64,000 nucleotides of DNA from Palaemon carinicauda (GCF_036898095.1 NC_090729.1:72105024-72169023), one strand, 5' to 3'. Positions 1-11,723 are shown, counted from the stretch's first letter. Program-made: numbers and translations. The notes: generated from the letters alone by a model not told the origin.

Positions 1-1669
1 TTATCAGAGTATGTTATCGCCTCTCTGTCCTCCCTAAGGGAATGAACCCCCCTTAGGGTTGCGCCTGAGAGTGAGGAACGGCTAGTCTTTCCTCTATTGC
101 TAGGACTAAGTCTACGACTTTCCTGCGATAGCGATATGTCTTCTATCCTTCCTAGTTCAGGACGTACATCCCTGCTCTAGGTTAGGTTTTGGAAGGGTCT
201 TTCTGTTCCTTGCTGAAACTGTATCCATGCACCGTTTCAGTCAGGCTGCCTTACCTTAGGTTAGGGAGTGTCCTCCCTTCCTTAGTGGCCGCTCTGGTAC
301 AGAACCCCTTCCATGGAAGACTCTTCTCTTCTCCCCTCCCCACCTATCTCTTGTATAGCCTAGCCTATACTTAGGTTAGTCTATACCCATCTGTCCCCTG
401 TCCTACAACTCCTCCTTAGGGTGGAGTGATAGGGCTACCTTGAGCTTCTGTGTACAGTCCGCTCTGGTACATATACCCTTCATAGTGTCCTATGGGGTTA
501 GCCACTGGATGTGTTCTGTATGCAGGGGTCTCCCCCCTCCTTTGGGTGTCCCCTAGCCCTCCCTTGGGCTACCCTAGCTTCCGGTCCTCTGCGGCCCCTG
601 CTTCTGGGTGATAGAGCCAGCCTCTATCATGGGTACACCCTCTCAGGGGGGATGTCTGGGAGTCCATGGCTGGACCCCTTACATCCCTCCCTCTGTCTCT
701 TTCTCTATCTGGGTGCCGGTCCCTTGCCTCCTCCACTGTCGGCGATACCCACCTCCTACCTTGGTGACTCACCCCATACCCCCATGGCCGCCAGTCCTCC
801 GTGTGCCGGGGGACTGCCGCCTGCCGCCGGCTTCCAGCCGATGGCTCTCCCCCTTCCTCATAGCTTGGCCGTCCGCCCGCCGGCCGGCCCCCGGAGTGCC
901 GGCATCCGCTGCCGGCAGTCCGGTTCTGCTATAACCATCCTTGTTCCTGTCACCAATCCGGCAACCTCCGGCTGCCGGAGCTGCCGCTCCCCGCCGGCGT
1001 GCCGCCGCTGTGCCGGCGGACGCCACCCTGGTATTACTCTTGACTTCTATATTGTCTTCCTTAATGCCAGAAACTCTGCTGGAGCGGCCTCCGGCGTGCC
1101 AGAGGTCTGCCGGAGCCTTCCGGAGGCGTCAAGGCGACTTGCACCCCCTTCTACTAGCTATCATCTGATGTTGATAACCCTACATCGCAACCAGATGGTT
1201 TGATTACATAATGGATAGGTATTGCCTTACCGTTCCATTAGTAACCATGCTGTCTTCTTGCATATCACAGATTTCCAGCATGTTGCGTGTATCTTAGCAC
1301 AGCCGATTACCGGAAACCGTTACCCTATGAAATCTTCTACGTTCCATATCCTTGGGTTTGAGTGGCCTCAGTCCCAGTTCTATATCCTTGGCAATCCCTC
1401 TAGAAATTCCCACTGCCTACACGGCATGCTATGTGGAATTCTGCCCTGTGTCCTCGGTCACAACAAATTGCCTATGGATAAGGTTACGGTAACCGGCCGG
1501 GCGGGTTACACGGAGGATGTGTCTATCTCCTTCTTTTCCGCCCACTCTCTGAACGTCACAGTATTTCTACCACTGAATATTAGGTTAAAGATTAATCACT
1601 TAATACTTAACCTTAAAATAGAAGTCATCCTTATGACTCCCCCATACTCATGTCCTCTTTCTCTTACAG
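1..1669 (+). other. DIRS-a leader, non-coding, GC-rich in the middle
   Basis: No convincing gene is seen. The section 780-1130 is rich in GCCGG/CCGGC words that are mutually inverted and could fold strongly; open frames across it are composition artefacts. Around 1560-1650 the DNA turns AT-rich and then pyrimidine-rich, ending in a good splice acceptor at 1669. This suggests the leader carries an intron whose upstream exon lies further left or in this stretch. Confidence 0.5.
1648..1669 (+). promoter_or_regulatory. Candidate 3' splice site before gag of DIRS-a
   Basis: A pyrimidine tract runs straight into TTACAG at 1664-1669, and the gag reading frame is open from the next base (1670). The first gag codons have no ATG at the boundary, so splicing from an upstream exon would explain the start. 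Seen in sequence; use of the site is inferred. Confidence 0.45.
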
Positions 1670-3556
1670 GAGGAGTACGTGAAGTGCGACCATGGCTTCT
1701 GTGGAGTGAAACGCCCGCACTTTTATGGGCACACGGCGTTTAGGACTCATGCCCCTTGTGCAAACAAAAAAGGTGATCTGAAGTTCGGGGACCCACTGAA
1801 CTGTACGGTCTACCAGGAACGCCTGGTCGAGGCGTTCAATAACCCTCCCTCAGCGGAGGTTAGGGACGCTTCTCGAGAGAAGCTACACAAATGGGTGCGT
1901 GGCTTCCAGAAGAACGCCACTGGACCGTACCTTGCCACCGAAGACTTGAGGGCCTTACTGTTCCCAAAGGCATTCCCAGACTCTGTGGTCCCCAAGGATC
2001 AGATCCCCACCGTCCAGATCACGGTGGAACCCGATGTTGTCATGGCTCAGTCCATGCACGAGTGTCGCCTGGATACCGACAACGCGGAATGTATGTCGGA
2101 AGTGTCGGAGACAACGGAGAGGAACCTCATGGCCGAAGAATTGGACTATGAGTAGGACCAAGTGGATTACGCTGGGTCGGAGCAAGAGGTCGCTCCGCCT
2201 TCCACCACCACCCCAACTCCTACACCGACGGAAGTATCACTCCCGTCTACCTCCGCCACCCCGGACCCCATCCCAACCAACGCCCAGGAGATGTTTCGGA
2301 CGCTCGAAGCCATCATGGACAAGAAACTCCGTGAGACACAAGAATACATCAGGACCATGGGAAGTTCCAAGGAGCCGAAAAGGAATTCGGTTAAGGACCT
2401 CCCTGCATGCTCGCACGCCAACCCCTGGAGTTATGCCAAGCATATGCCGATCGCAACGGGCAGGACCTTCATCAGTGAGAAGGTCGGCTCGGTTGTCCTG
2501 GAAGAAGTGGAATTCTTCCCAAGTTTTGATAGTGTTCGATCTTCCGAAGGCCCAGGCTATGATGGCCAACACCCTTATAAGTAGGGGTTTTACCTGCTCA
2601 AGGCTTCCGGCATTGAGCAAGAAGCACCCTACCTACGTCGCACCTGATGATGCGATCCTCCCCTTCGTGGAAAAGGCCTTCGCAGCGGTACACAGGGCAG
2701 TGGAAGAAGGGAACCTTTCCCTGCACTGGAGGAGTGCAGACCCTTCTCCCCGGTCACTCCCCCCCCGATGCTCGACACTGGAAGGAGGTCCAACATACCT
2801 TCGTGGTGGGAAAACTAGATCCTGACGTTGCTGGACGTCAGTTTAACGGAGACCTCCCGAAACTTAATGACCACCTCCTTCGTCGGGAACAAGATACGAA
2901 AGAAAGACTTGCCGCATCCATGTCCCTCCAGGTCCAGCTTGACGTCATGGCCGGTGACACTAGAGTCCCCGACCACTACATGGTGCTCGCCAAGATGCAT
3001 CTGGCGACTGTAGTCAAGGACTTACACAGCTTCATGAAGGCTCGGAGAGCCTGTCGTGAATTCGTGTTCTCAAGTGCCACAGTGAGACACGAACCCCGGA
3101 GGCTGATTTCCTCCAACATCTGGGGTAAGCACCTCTTTCCCTCTGGTCTAGTGAAAGAGATTACCGACAAGGCCGCCACGGAGAACAGGAACCTTCTTCA
3201 CAAGTGGGGCATGTCGAAGAAAAGGAAATCCTCTCTTGACGACGGCCCTCAACCTAAGAGGAGATCCTCCAAGCCGAAACCTCAACAACGTCAACAGAGA
3301 CGGCAGTTTCCGGGACCCGCTAATCCCCAAATGGCTGCTCAGCCACAACAGACCTTTCAGCTGGTCACCCAACCGGTCTTGCCCCAATCACCGGTTTTCA
3401 CCCCTGCCTTTGAGCAACAGACGACTACCTTTCGTCCCAAAGGTTGAGGCTCAAGCAGAGGTGCAGGCAAGAGACGCATCTCGCCGTCCCTCCAGAGGCA
3501 GAGGAGGAAAGGGAGCTAGCGGCCGAGGTACACCCTCGGGACACCAGAAGCAATGA
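1670..3556 (+). pseudogene. gag: DIRS-a gag-like protein, broken
   Basis: Putative nucleic-acid-binding structural protein of the element. The N-terminal part (1670-1810) has a Cys/His cluster (CDHGFC, then H and C residues to NCTVY) that may bind zinc. The middle matches DIRS-h gag in blocks such as VGKLDPD, SATVRHEP and WGKHLFP. The C-terminus is basic and Gln/Arg/Gly-rich (SRGRGGKGASGRG), typical of RNA-binding gag tails. Damage: an in-frame TAG at 2153-2155, a frameshift near 2530, a frameshift at the 8-C run 2759-2766, and a further shift near 3440. Position upstream of RT and similarity to h support the call; family assignment is by context. Confidence 0.75.
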
Positions 3557-5400
3557 AGTGCTTCCGGTGGGAGGAAGACTCCGCCAATTCCAGGATCATC
3601 GGACCTTCGATCCCTGGGCACACAGCATCGTCGACAAGGGTCTAGGCTGGAGTTGGACTCAACCACCCCCAACCTTCCAGCAATTCTTCCAACAATCTCC
3701 CCCCCCCCCTTCTGGAAGAATATGTCCCAGATCTCTTGAACAAGAAGGTGATTAGGAGGGTAAAGTCAACCAGGTTCCAAGGGAGACTGTTTTACGTCCC
3801 CAAGAAGGACTCAGACAAGCTCAGAGTCATTCTAGACTTATCCCCCCTCAACAAGTTCATAGCGAACAACAAGTTCAAGATGCTGACTCTTCATCAGATA
3901 AGGACCCCTCTGCCTCAGGGTTCCTACACGGTCTCCATAGACCTGGCGGATACCTATTGGTACATTCCAATGAACCACCACGCTTCCTCCTACCTAGGAT
4001 TTCGACTCCAGAAGGAAAAGCTACGCCTTCAGGGCCATGCCCTTCGGCCTCAAAGTGGCCCCTCGGATCTTCACAAAGCTGGCAGATGCCATTGTTTAAC
4101 AGCTGCGCCTCCGAGACGTCCAGGTGATGGCCTACCTCGACGACTGGCTAGCTTGGGCTCCATCGCCCGAGGATTGTTTAAAATCCTGCAACAAAGTCAC
4201 CCAGTTCCTAGAACACCTGGGATTCAAGATAAACGCGAAGAAATCTCGCCTCTCTCCAGCTCAAAGGTTCCAATGTCTAAGAACCCAGTGGAACCTTCAG
4301 TCACACTGCCTTTCCATCCCCCAGAAGAAAAGGAAGGAAATAGCAGGGTCTGTCAAGCGACTGCTGAAATCCAAACGGATCTCAAGACGTCAGCAGGAAC
4401 GAGTTCTAGGCTCTCTACAGTTCGCCTCAGTGACAAACCCAGTGCTACGTGCACAGCTAAAGGATGCCGCGGGAGTCTGGAGACGTTCCGCATCCATCGC
4501 TCGAAGAGACCTCAAGAGACGGCTCCCAAACAGACTTCGGCTGCTCCTCAAGCCGTAGTCGGAAGCAAAGGCCCTGAAAAGGTCCATTCCTCTTTAACAC
4601 CCACCTCCATCACTCAACATCCACACGGATGCTTCGCTGGAGGGTTGGGGAGGTCACTCCCACCAAAAATAGGCGCAAGGCACATGGTCTCCCCTATTCA
4701 AGACGTTTCACATCAACATCTTGGAGGCCACGGCGGTCCTTCTAACGCTGAAGAAACTCTCCCCGCCTCCCTCGATCCATATTCGTTTATCCCTAGACAA
4801 CTTGGTGGTAGTTTGATGTCTCAATCGCCAAGGCTCAAGATCGCCCCAGATAATCAGGTGCTTCTGACAATCTTCCGTCTGGCAGAGAAGAAGAAATGGC
4901 ACCTGTCTGCAGTTCACCTACAAGGATCCCGCAACGTGACGGCGGACGCTCTATCCCGGACAAGTCCGATAGAGTCGGAATGGTCTCTAGACGCAAGATC
5001 ATTCTCCTTCATCTCTCACCAAGTCCCAGAACTTCAGACCGATCTCTTCGCAACGAGCGACAATAATCAACTTCCTCGATATGTAGTCCCGTCCGAGGAC
5101 CCCAAGGCAGAGGCAGTGGACGCCATGTCACTGGACTGGAACAGATGGTCCAAGATCTACCTGTTCCCTCCCACCAACCTTCTGCTGAAAGTCCTCTCCA
5201 AGCTGAGAACCTTCAAAGGGACAGCGGCCCTAGTGGCTCCCAAGTGGCCCCGGAGCAATTGGTACCCCCTGGTCCTAGAGCTGCAGCCCACGCTGATCCC
5301 TCTCCCGGGCCCAGTACTCTCCCAGCAAGTACAGAAGTCGACTGTCTTCGCTTCATCATCGAAAATCAAGGACCTTCATCTCATGATTTTCTCTCCCTAG
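3557..5400 (+). pseudogene. DIRS-a reverse transcriptase / RNase H, broken
   Basis: Would copy the element's RNA into DNA. The RT begins near PVGGRLRQF (3563) and crosses an 11-C homopolymer (3699-3709), where the frame shifts. It continues as VIRRVKSTRFQGRLFYVPKK and RVILDLSPLNKF, then shifts again near 4015. The catalytic YLDD lies at 4133-4144 inside MAYLDDWLAW, after a TAA at about 4098. RNase H resumes in the first frame with HLQGSRNVTADALSR, followed by the conserved post-RNase-H segment (TDLFAT, DAMSLDW, YLFPP, LVAPKWP). Order and motifs match DIRS-h. Three or more frame breaks make it a pseudogene, though at least one lies in a homopolymer and could be a base-calling error. Confidence 0.82.
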
Positions 5401-6250
5401 CAGCGAAGAAAAGGTTTGGGATTTTGAAGAAAAGTCTAGACTTCCTCGAGGAATACAAGACCGAATCCACATGACGGCAATACGAATCATCCTGGAGAAA
5501 ATGGGTCTCATTCGTCAAGGCAAAAATCCTACGGAAATCACCATTGATTTTTGCATGTCCTTCTTTATTCACCTTCACGGACAGGGCTTGGCAGCCAACA
5601 CGATTTCTACTTGCAAATCGGCCTTGACTAGACCACTAATGTATGCCTCCAACTTGGACAATGATTCGTGCCCTCTCAAGGATCTGACTCAGAAAGTTAT
5701 CTTTCTCTTTGCTCTTGCTTCAGGAGCCCGAGTCAGCGAAATAGTGGCATTATCAAGGGACGAGGGCCACATCCTGTTTACAGATTCAGGTGACCTTACC
5801 CTCTTCCCGGATCCGACGTTTCTCGCCAAAAACGAATTACCCACCAAAAGATGGGGCCCTTGGAGAATATGCCCCCTGAAAGAAGATGCCTCTCTATGTC
5901 CAGTAGAGAGCCTCAAGGTCTATCTTCATAGAACTTCGGACTTTGGTGGAGGCCAACTCTTTAAAGGAGAAACTTCGGACAGCGACCTGTCACTGTAACA
6001 ACTAAGAGCGAAAATCACCTACTTCATTCGCAGAGCGGATCCTGACAGTTCACCCGCTGGTCACGATCCTAGAAAAGTTGCATCGTCTCTGAATTTCTTT
6101 CAGAGTATGGATTTCGAAAGTCTTAAGAGTTTCACAGACTGGAAATCTTCGCGTGTTTTCTTCAAACATTATGCGAAACAAGTGCATGAAGTCAAACATT
6201 TTGTGGTAGCCGCAGGTAGTGTTATGAAACCTGCACCTAACTCTGCATAG
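5145..6250 (+). pseudogene. DIRS-a tyrosine recombinase, broken
   Basis: Site-specific recombinase that integrates the circular DNA copy in DIRS elements. It starts inside the RNase H ORF in the -1 frame (5145-5474), then shifts frame near 5471. The catalytic core is visible: first Arg in ASGARVSEI (about 5720-5750), His-x-x-Arg in GHDPRK (about 6061), and the nucleophile Tyr in FKHYAK (about 6170). One stop (TAA 5996-5998) interrupts it before the HxxR box, and a natural stop follows at 6248-6250. All catalytic residues survive, so inactivation looks recent. Confidence 0.85.
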
Positions 6251-7070
6251 AACAGTGAGTTACTTGGGACTCTAACTCTACGGGTGCCTATGTTGACCCT
6301 CGCGTGATACGTAGTGCTTTTAAAAAACACTTAGTGCTTTTTCATAGACTGTTCTTCTCCCAGGTGAAATGTCATAGTCGTCACATGAGTGCCGCATGCC
6401 TAGAGCATGATGTGTTTTATTTTAATAGACTGACGTTCCTTTGGAACGAGTGCCTACTAATAGTTTGAAATTCCATTTCAGATTCAAGAGCAAGTCTTTC
6501 ATGACTATGTACATTATAATTTATTGTAAATAACCTTTACAATTTTATTGCATTTCCTTAACATGTTCTGCAATGGTGAAATAAAATTTCTATTTTATTA
6601 CTTGTGCGTCTCAATCCGCTCCTACTTATACTATGAAATACATGACTGTCATAGTTTTATTATCCCCTTCCTCTTATGTCGATGAAGATGACTAAGGGTT
6701 CAACCCTTATCATATACTCACTTCTGCAATGTAATATTCCTACTCGAATACTTACTTACATCATACCTTAGAGACCAGACGACTCTATTCACATACAGTG
6801 CCTAACCACCACTTGTCTGCCTTTGTGAATGTTCCTATATGAATGCCAATCATTCAGTCTTGTCTCCGAGTCCTTCATGTTCTCCCAGCAAGGTGAGTAG
6901 CCCTTCGATGACCACTTTGATCTTCGGCATGGTCCGTTGGGACTTCGCTGCCAGGGGGGGCAGGAAGTTTCTTCCCATCAGTTCTCTTATTGAGGTTACT
7001 ATGCTTATCCTGTCAAAGCCCTAGGCACTTCCACTACAAGGGGAAAATCTACCACGATACATTGATTCTC
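6251..7070 (+). other. DIRS-a 3' trailer, no gene
   Basis: AT-rich stretch between the recombinase stop and the internal complementary region. No ORF of note or recognisable RNA gene is seen. AATAAA-like words occur near 6580-6600. Confidence 0.6.
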
Positions 7071-7071
7071 T

Positions 7072-7173
7072 GGTACTCTTCCATCAGGACGCCATGGCTT
7101 GAGCCCAAAAAACGGATTTTGAGCGAAGCGAAAAATCTATTTTTGGGTGAGATAGCCATGGCGTCCTGATGGA
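7072..7173 (+). repeat. DIRS-a internal complementary region (ICR)
   Basis: Two arms meet at 7112/7113. The second arm (7113-7173) is the exact reverse complement of the element's right terminus (7577-7637, 61 bp). The first arm (about 7076-7112) holds the same CCATCAGGACGCCATGGCT core in the opposite sense and should be the reverse complement of the left terminus, which lies outside the window. In DIRS elements such a region templates the termini during circle formation. Confidence 0.85.
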
Positions 7174-7576
7174 CCCTCCCTGCTACTTCATTCAGTTTGT
7201 CAGGTCCCACCCTGCGCTGCTGTATCATGGTGATCGGCAAGCAACTGACTTCAGGATGAGGACGGACGTGGCGTCATCTAGCGGTGGCGCCCGTTTGTTT
7301 ACGTCTCGAGTACCAAAAGTAGCCACGGAAGGGATTAGCTGTGGAACAGCTCCCCAGCTATTCTCTGTCCCTCCATATCGAAGTGTTAACTCTGTATGAG
7401 GTGCAGATAGCTATGTGGCGCGTTAATACATGCGTCCCCTGTTGATATACGATGTCTTAAAGTGAAACCTTTAGGATACTCGCTCCAGAAGTTAGAATTC
7501 TGTGATAACCTGTGGTTAAATTCTCTGGGAATATCTTAGTAGTTATATACCCAAGGAAGCTACCAAAAAGGAACCT

Positions 7577-7640
7577 TCCATCAGGACGCCATGGCTATCT
7601 CACCCAAAAATAGATTTTTCGCTTCGCTCAAAATCCGTTT
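7577..7640 (+). repeat. DIRS-a right terminal repeat
   Basis: Exact inverted copy of 7113-7173 in the ICR. It ends against a TTT at 7638-7640, the same type of junction seen at the other DIRS termini here. Confidence 0.85.
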
Positions 7641-8081
7641 ATTTTCCATTCTCTGTTTATCAAAATTGTAAATTCAGACTCTGGTGTAATTTATTGTTCA
7701 GATTAAAATAAAGATTTTCAATCGGAAGTAATTTCCTACTCAAACACCATCGTCATGTTTACGAGAAATTCTATCTTCAAAAGCTGGGAGTGAGGAGACA
7801 AGAGAGGTGTGGCTTCGAAAGCCGGGAGTAAGGAGGCAAGAGAGGTGTGGTGGTTCCGGTGTGGCCACCCAACATTTTGTCGCTGGTCTGCCGCCGAGTC
7901 ATGCCGCTACCGCGCTACTCATCGCGCTTGGTATGGCCGAGCCCTAAGGCTTTTGCTGTGCGTATCTATGCTTTGACGTCACGAACATGGCTTATGCTAT
8001 TATCACAAGTTCAGTTGATTCAAAATAGATTTCCCGATGTTTCGGTGAAGAAAACTTAATTGAGGAGGGGACGTTTAAGGG

Positions 8082-8082
<1 letters not shown>
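7641..8082. other. Short spacer with a two-unit tandem repeat
   Basis: No gene seen. Between about 7780 and 7855 a unit of roughly 38 bp (core GGGAGTRAGGARRCAAGAGA) occurs twice in tandem with a few substitutions. The remainder is AT-rich and unassigned. Confidence 0.5.
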
Positions 8083-8132
<50 letters not shown>

Positions 8133-8348
8133 GCCAAGCTACAACCCTAGTTGGAAAAGCAAGATGCTATAAGCCCGAGGGCTCCAAAAGGTAAAAATAG
8201 CCCAGTGAGGAAGAGAAATAAATAAATGATGAGAATAAATTAACAATAAATCATTCTAAAAACAGTAACAACGTCAAAACAGATATGTCCTATATAAACT
8301 ATTAATAACGTCAAAAACAGATATGTCATATATAAACTATAAAAAGAC

Positions 8349-8739
8349 TCATGTTAGCCTGGTCAACATAAAAACATTTGCTCCAACTTTGAACTTTTGA
8401 AGTTCTACTGATTCAACTACCCGATTAGGAAGATCATTCCACAACTTGGTAAAAGCTGGAATAAAACTTCTAGAATACTGTGTAGTATTGAGCCTCATGA
8501 TGGAGAAGGCCTGGCTATTAGAATTAACTGCCTGCCTAGTATTACGAACAGGATAGAATTGTCCAGGGAGATCTGGATGTAAAGGATGGTCAGAGTTAGG
8601 AAAAATCTTTATGCAACATGCATAATGAACTAATTGAACGACGGTGCCAAAGATTAATATCTAGATCAGGAATAAGAAATTTAATAGACCGTAAGTTTCT
8701 GTCCAACAAATTAAGATGAGAATCAGCAGCTGAACACTA
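8349..8739 (-). pseudogene. LINE ORF2 C-terminal part
   Basis: Minus-strand translation gives blocks such as LWHRRS, NSDHPLHPDLPGQF, FIPAFTKLWNDLP and VESVELQKFKVGANVF, ending at a stop at 8349-8351. The LWHRRS and FIPAFTKLWNDLP blocks are characteristic of the region downstream of RT in this LINE type. At least one frameshift (near 8605) is present. It continues the ORF at 11729-13050 across the Gypsy-1 insertion. Confidence 0.72.
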
Positions 8740-8744
8740 GACAG

Positions 8745-8854
8745 TGATATAATATGCAAGAGGTTGCAGTGATTAAAAGACAGGTCTTGATGGCTTGGGT
8801 GCTGGGTAGAGACTGCCCTTTATTCATAGCTACATGGGACTACATGATACCACA
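8745..8854 (-). repeat. Gypsy-1 3' LTR (110 bp)
   Basis: Identical to 11614-11723 over all 110 bp. It starts TGATATAATATGC and ends ATACCACA in plus orientation. Very short for an LTR. Confidence 0.95.
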
Positions 8855-8862
8855 TCCCCCTT
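8855..8862 (-). promoter_or_regulatory. Gypsy-1 polypurine tract
   Basis: On the minus strand AAGGGGGA abuts the 3' LTR, the expected place for plus-strand DNA priming. Confidence 0.75.
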
Positions 8863-9382
8863 ATCACATACAAAGCATTGATTACACATAATAACTAATC
8901 TGGCATATAAGTACAAAGAAATAAACGATGAAAGTTCCATATTCAAACGTATTCCATTGTTTTCATCCCTTCACAATAAACATGCATAGTACAATTTGTG
9001 ATTGTGGATAGTAATATAAACATAATAGCTATTATCTTTGCAGACTTTGGTCCGATTAGTGTTGGTTAAAGCAGGGTAGTCATATATATGAAAATAAATG
9101 GCAAATTATAATTTTTTTTTTTTTGATGCAAAGAACAACAACGCCCAAAATATATTGAAACAAAATGGAAACCTGATACACATGTAACGAGTGTTCGAAA
9201 TGGAGCCTGTTCTCCAGTCCGAGACTCGTAAATTTTTAAATAAAATTCATTATTCTGGATCACTTATCAGTCCTGAGACTGATAACTTTTCTTGAGTTTC
9301 AAACTCTGGTAACGACCTCTCAGAATTTTCGGTCATGAAACGAGGAGGGGGGGAGTTGTATATTATTATTTAACTTAACACT

Positions 9383-10079
9383 TTATGGGAATTTATGGCA
9401 TGTGACCGTGTTACTTTCAATATATCTGTATGGGGTTTTCACCGGCCGGCCTGACTTGGTATACACCACTGTCGGGTCTGTGATGCTATCACTAGTTGCG
9501 GGTCTTTGGTGGGTTATTTCGGTCTCACTAGGTGGCGGCAGCGATATATCGGCGGGTCGTGGTGGAGGCTGTGCTGATGATGTTGGAGCCTGCTGCCGGG
9601 TGTTGGGCGGTTCTGTGTTTGTCGCGAGCGGTGTCGGACGGATGTGGGACCGGTTCCTCCTGAGGCACGCTCCGTTTTGGGCTTCCACAATGTATGATTG
9701 GGGTTCTTCTGACTTACGTACCACTCTGCCTGGCACCCATGTGTGGCAGGCCTTGTCGAATATCCGGACTGGTTGTTCGGGTTGGAGGTCTGTGAAGTGC
9801 CGTTGTGTCCGATTTGGTCCTAGGCGGTCCTGGAGGTGGTTGCGGTTCGTGATGTGTGCGAGATGTGGTTCGTATCTGCCTGGTAGGTCAGTGGTCACAT
9901 TGCGACCAAACATGAGCTCTGCGGGGCTGGTTGTCTTATTGTCGATCGGGGTGGCCCGTAAGTGGAGTAATGCAGTATGCATATCACCGCCTGTCTCAAG
10001 GCATTTTTTGATAATCGTCTTGCATGTTCCAACTGCGCGCTCCGCGAGGCCATTGGACTTAGGGTAATGTGGGCTTGAT
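9383..10079 (-). pseudogene. Gypsy-1 integrase, C-terminal part only
   Basis: Integrase joins LTR-element DNA to the genome. Only the end is present. It begins at the SSPHYPKSNGLAERAV block (containing the third catalytic residue, Glu), followed by TTSPAELMFGR and a C-terminal tail with VRIFDKACHTWVPGRVV. The HHCC zinc finger and the first two catalytic Asp residues are missing. The deletion joint with RNase H-linker sequence is near 10080, where HPDIRH runs straight into the SSPHYP block, with loss of roughly 250 codons. A frame change occurs near 9983. Confidence 0.82.
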
Positions 10080-11360
10080 GTGATGGCGGATATCGGGGTG
10101 ACAGCCTTTTACTGAGGTAGGCCAACCCTCGATGATAGTATGCTTGAGAGTGCGCAGCACTGGGTCGGTGTCAGACCTATGGCGGACCTCTTTCAAAATC
10201 TGGGGACCAAATTTTATGTGTGCAACTGATATCCCGTCGATGTCATCTAGTTCCAGTCCGTCCACTTGTGTATCCAAAGGGATTTCCTCTTCATTTTGTG
10301 GGTTAGGAAGGCGTGATAGGGCGTCGGAGAGTACAAGGGTTTGTCCTTCCTTGTACTTGACCCTCATGTCATACCCCTGCAGTTTCCAGAAGAGACGTTG
10401 TAGTCTAGGTGGGGCGCTGATCAGTGGCTTCTCCCAGATATTAACGAGGGGTTTGTGGTCAGTGACAGCTTCAAAGTCTCTTCCGTATAGGTAGGTATGA
10501 AATCATTGCACGCCGTGTACTAGTCCAAGGGCCTCTCGCTTGATATTGCTGTAATTTGCCTGCGTTGGTGTCAGGGCTTTGCTGGCGAAGGCTATTACCT
10601 TCCCGTCTTGGATGAGGGCCGCCCCGAGGCCTTTTTGCGATGCATCGACTTCAAGAGTCATGGGTCGAGTTGTGTCATAGTAAGACAGCGTGCTTGATGG
10701 TGCTATTTGGCGTTTCAGGTGTTGATAGGTGGATTCATGGTCTTCTTCCCATTGGAAGGGCACATCTTCCTTGACCAGATCTCGAAGTCTTTGTGACTGA
10801 GCTGAGTAATGTGGTACATAGGGGCTGAGGTAAGTCATTACTCCCAGGAATCTCTGTTGTTCCTCTTTATTGGAGGGTTACGGCATACTATGCAGGTCGT
10901 GTACCTTTGACGGGTCTGGCATCATGCCCTTGCTGGTATAGCGTGTTCCGAAAAACTCGATTTCTGGTTTTGAAATGGAGCATTTCTTTGAGTTTAGGCT
11001 GAGTCCCTGTTGGGCTGCACGCTGCATAACCCCATCAGGTTTTTGTCGTGTTCCGACTGGTCTTTCCCACATGTTGCCACGTCATCAGCGATGCCAACAA
11101 CACCTGGGAGATTCTCGATGATGGAGTCCATCCTGGCTTGAAATATGTCCTGGCTTACATTCAGCCCGAATGGTAGCCTTGTCCAACAATACCGGCCGTG
11201 TGGTGTTCGGAACGTTGTCAGTAGTTGTGAGTCCTCGTGTAGCGGTATACTCCAGTAGCCTGCTTTGGCGTCTAGCTTGGAGAACACTTTCGCTTTGGAG
11301 AATACTGGGTTGATCTCTTCTAGAGTGGGAATCTTGTGGGGACATTCTCACTGTAATCAC
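10080..11360 (-). pseudogene. Gypsy-1 reverse transcriptase / RNase H, broken
   Basis: RT blocks on the minus strand: FSKLDAKAGYWSIPL, LPFGLNVSQDIFQ and the catalytic box GIADDVATC at about 11081-11095 (IADD in place of the usual YVDD). A frame change follows near 11070, then EFFGTRYTSKGM and FLGVMTYLSPY. RNase H has TLEVDASQKGLGAAL (first catalytic Asp), FASKALTPT, TDHKPL and DALSRLPN. Stops separate the pieces near 10878 and 10503. The N-terminal RT, protease and gag are absent. Confidence 0.85.
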
Positions 11361-11592
11361 GGTGCACTAATGTCCATTCTATGCCATATCCTGACGATAT
11401 AAGTTATGTACGGTTGTTATCTGGGCCGGTATGACAGTCTTTGTTCACTTGCCGTTGGGTGAAAATGGCGTCATCTGCGGCCGCTGGTAATAAACTTGGG
11501 CTGATTATGAGTCCTCTTCTCAGTTATTACGGACAGGAGAGGTATGTAAAGTGTCTCTATGGTCCGGGTTTGTTGATGGAATGGCGTGGGTT

Positions 11593-11613
11593 GCGATCCC
11601 ACTGCTGCCACCA
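11593..11613 (-). promoter_or_regulatory. Gypsy-1 primer-binding site, probably tRNA-Leu
   Basis: Immediately inside the 5' LTR the minus strand reads TGGTGGCAGCAGTGGGAT. This is close to the complement of the CCA end and acceptor stem of an arthropod tRNA-Leu (remembered tRNA ending CCCACCGCTGCCA-CCA). The TGG start is certain; the tRNA identity is from memory and should be checked. Confidence 0.65.
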
Positions 11614-11723
11614 TGATATAATATGCAAGAGGTTGCAGTGATTAAAAGACAGGTCTTGATGGCTTGGGTGCTGGGTAGAGACTGCCCTTTATTCATAGCT
11701 ACATGGGACTACATGATACCACA
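11614..11723 (-). repeat. Gypsy-1 5' LTR (110 bp)
   Basis: Identical to 8745-8854. It is followed on the right by the second copy of the GACAG target duplication (11724-11728). Confidence 0.95.

Larger units (their letters stand above)
1..7640 (+). mobile_element. DIRS-a: DIRS-type tyrosine-recombinase retrotransposon, left end outside window
   Basis: The order gag, RT/RNase H, tyrosine recombinase, internal complementary region, right terminal repeat is the DIRS layout. No LTR or DDE integrase is present. The right terminus (7577-7637) is an exact inverted copy of 7113-7173 in the internal complementary region, which fixes the element's end near 7640. The left terminus lies before position 1. 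Its proteins resemble those of DIRS-h at 56-62 kb (shared PVGGRL and WAHSI motifs), so a and h form one subfamily distinct from DIRS-b to DIRS-g. Several frameshifts and stops make it non-functional as written. Confidence 0.88.
8745..11723 (-). mobile_element. Gypsy-1: short, internally deleted Ty3/Gypsy LTR element
   Basis: Two identical 110-bp LTRs (8745-8854, 11614-11723) begin TG and end CA. They are flanked by a 5-bp target duplication GACAG (8740-8744 and 11724-11728). A primer-binding site lies directly inside the right LTR and a polypurine tract inside the left one, so transcription is on the minus strand. RT, RNase H and the integrase C-terminus are recognisable. Gag, protease, the integrase zinc finger and most of the catalytic core are absent. 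At 2979 bp it is a deletion derivative that would have needed proteins from another copy. Identical LTRs argue for recent insertion. Confidence 0.93.

Noticed and set aside
511..1203. 230-codon open frame in the GC-rich part of the DIRS-a leader
   Set aside because: Pro/Ser/Arg-rich composition artefact with no domain; overlapping frames on both strands are open as well.
9402..10067. Plus-strand 221-codon ORF
   Set aside because: Antisense shadow of the Gypsy-1 integrase C-terminus.
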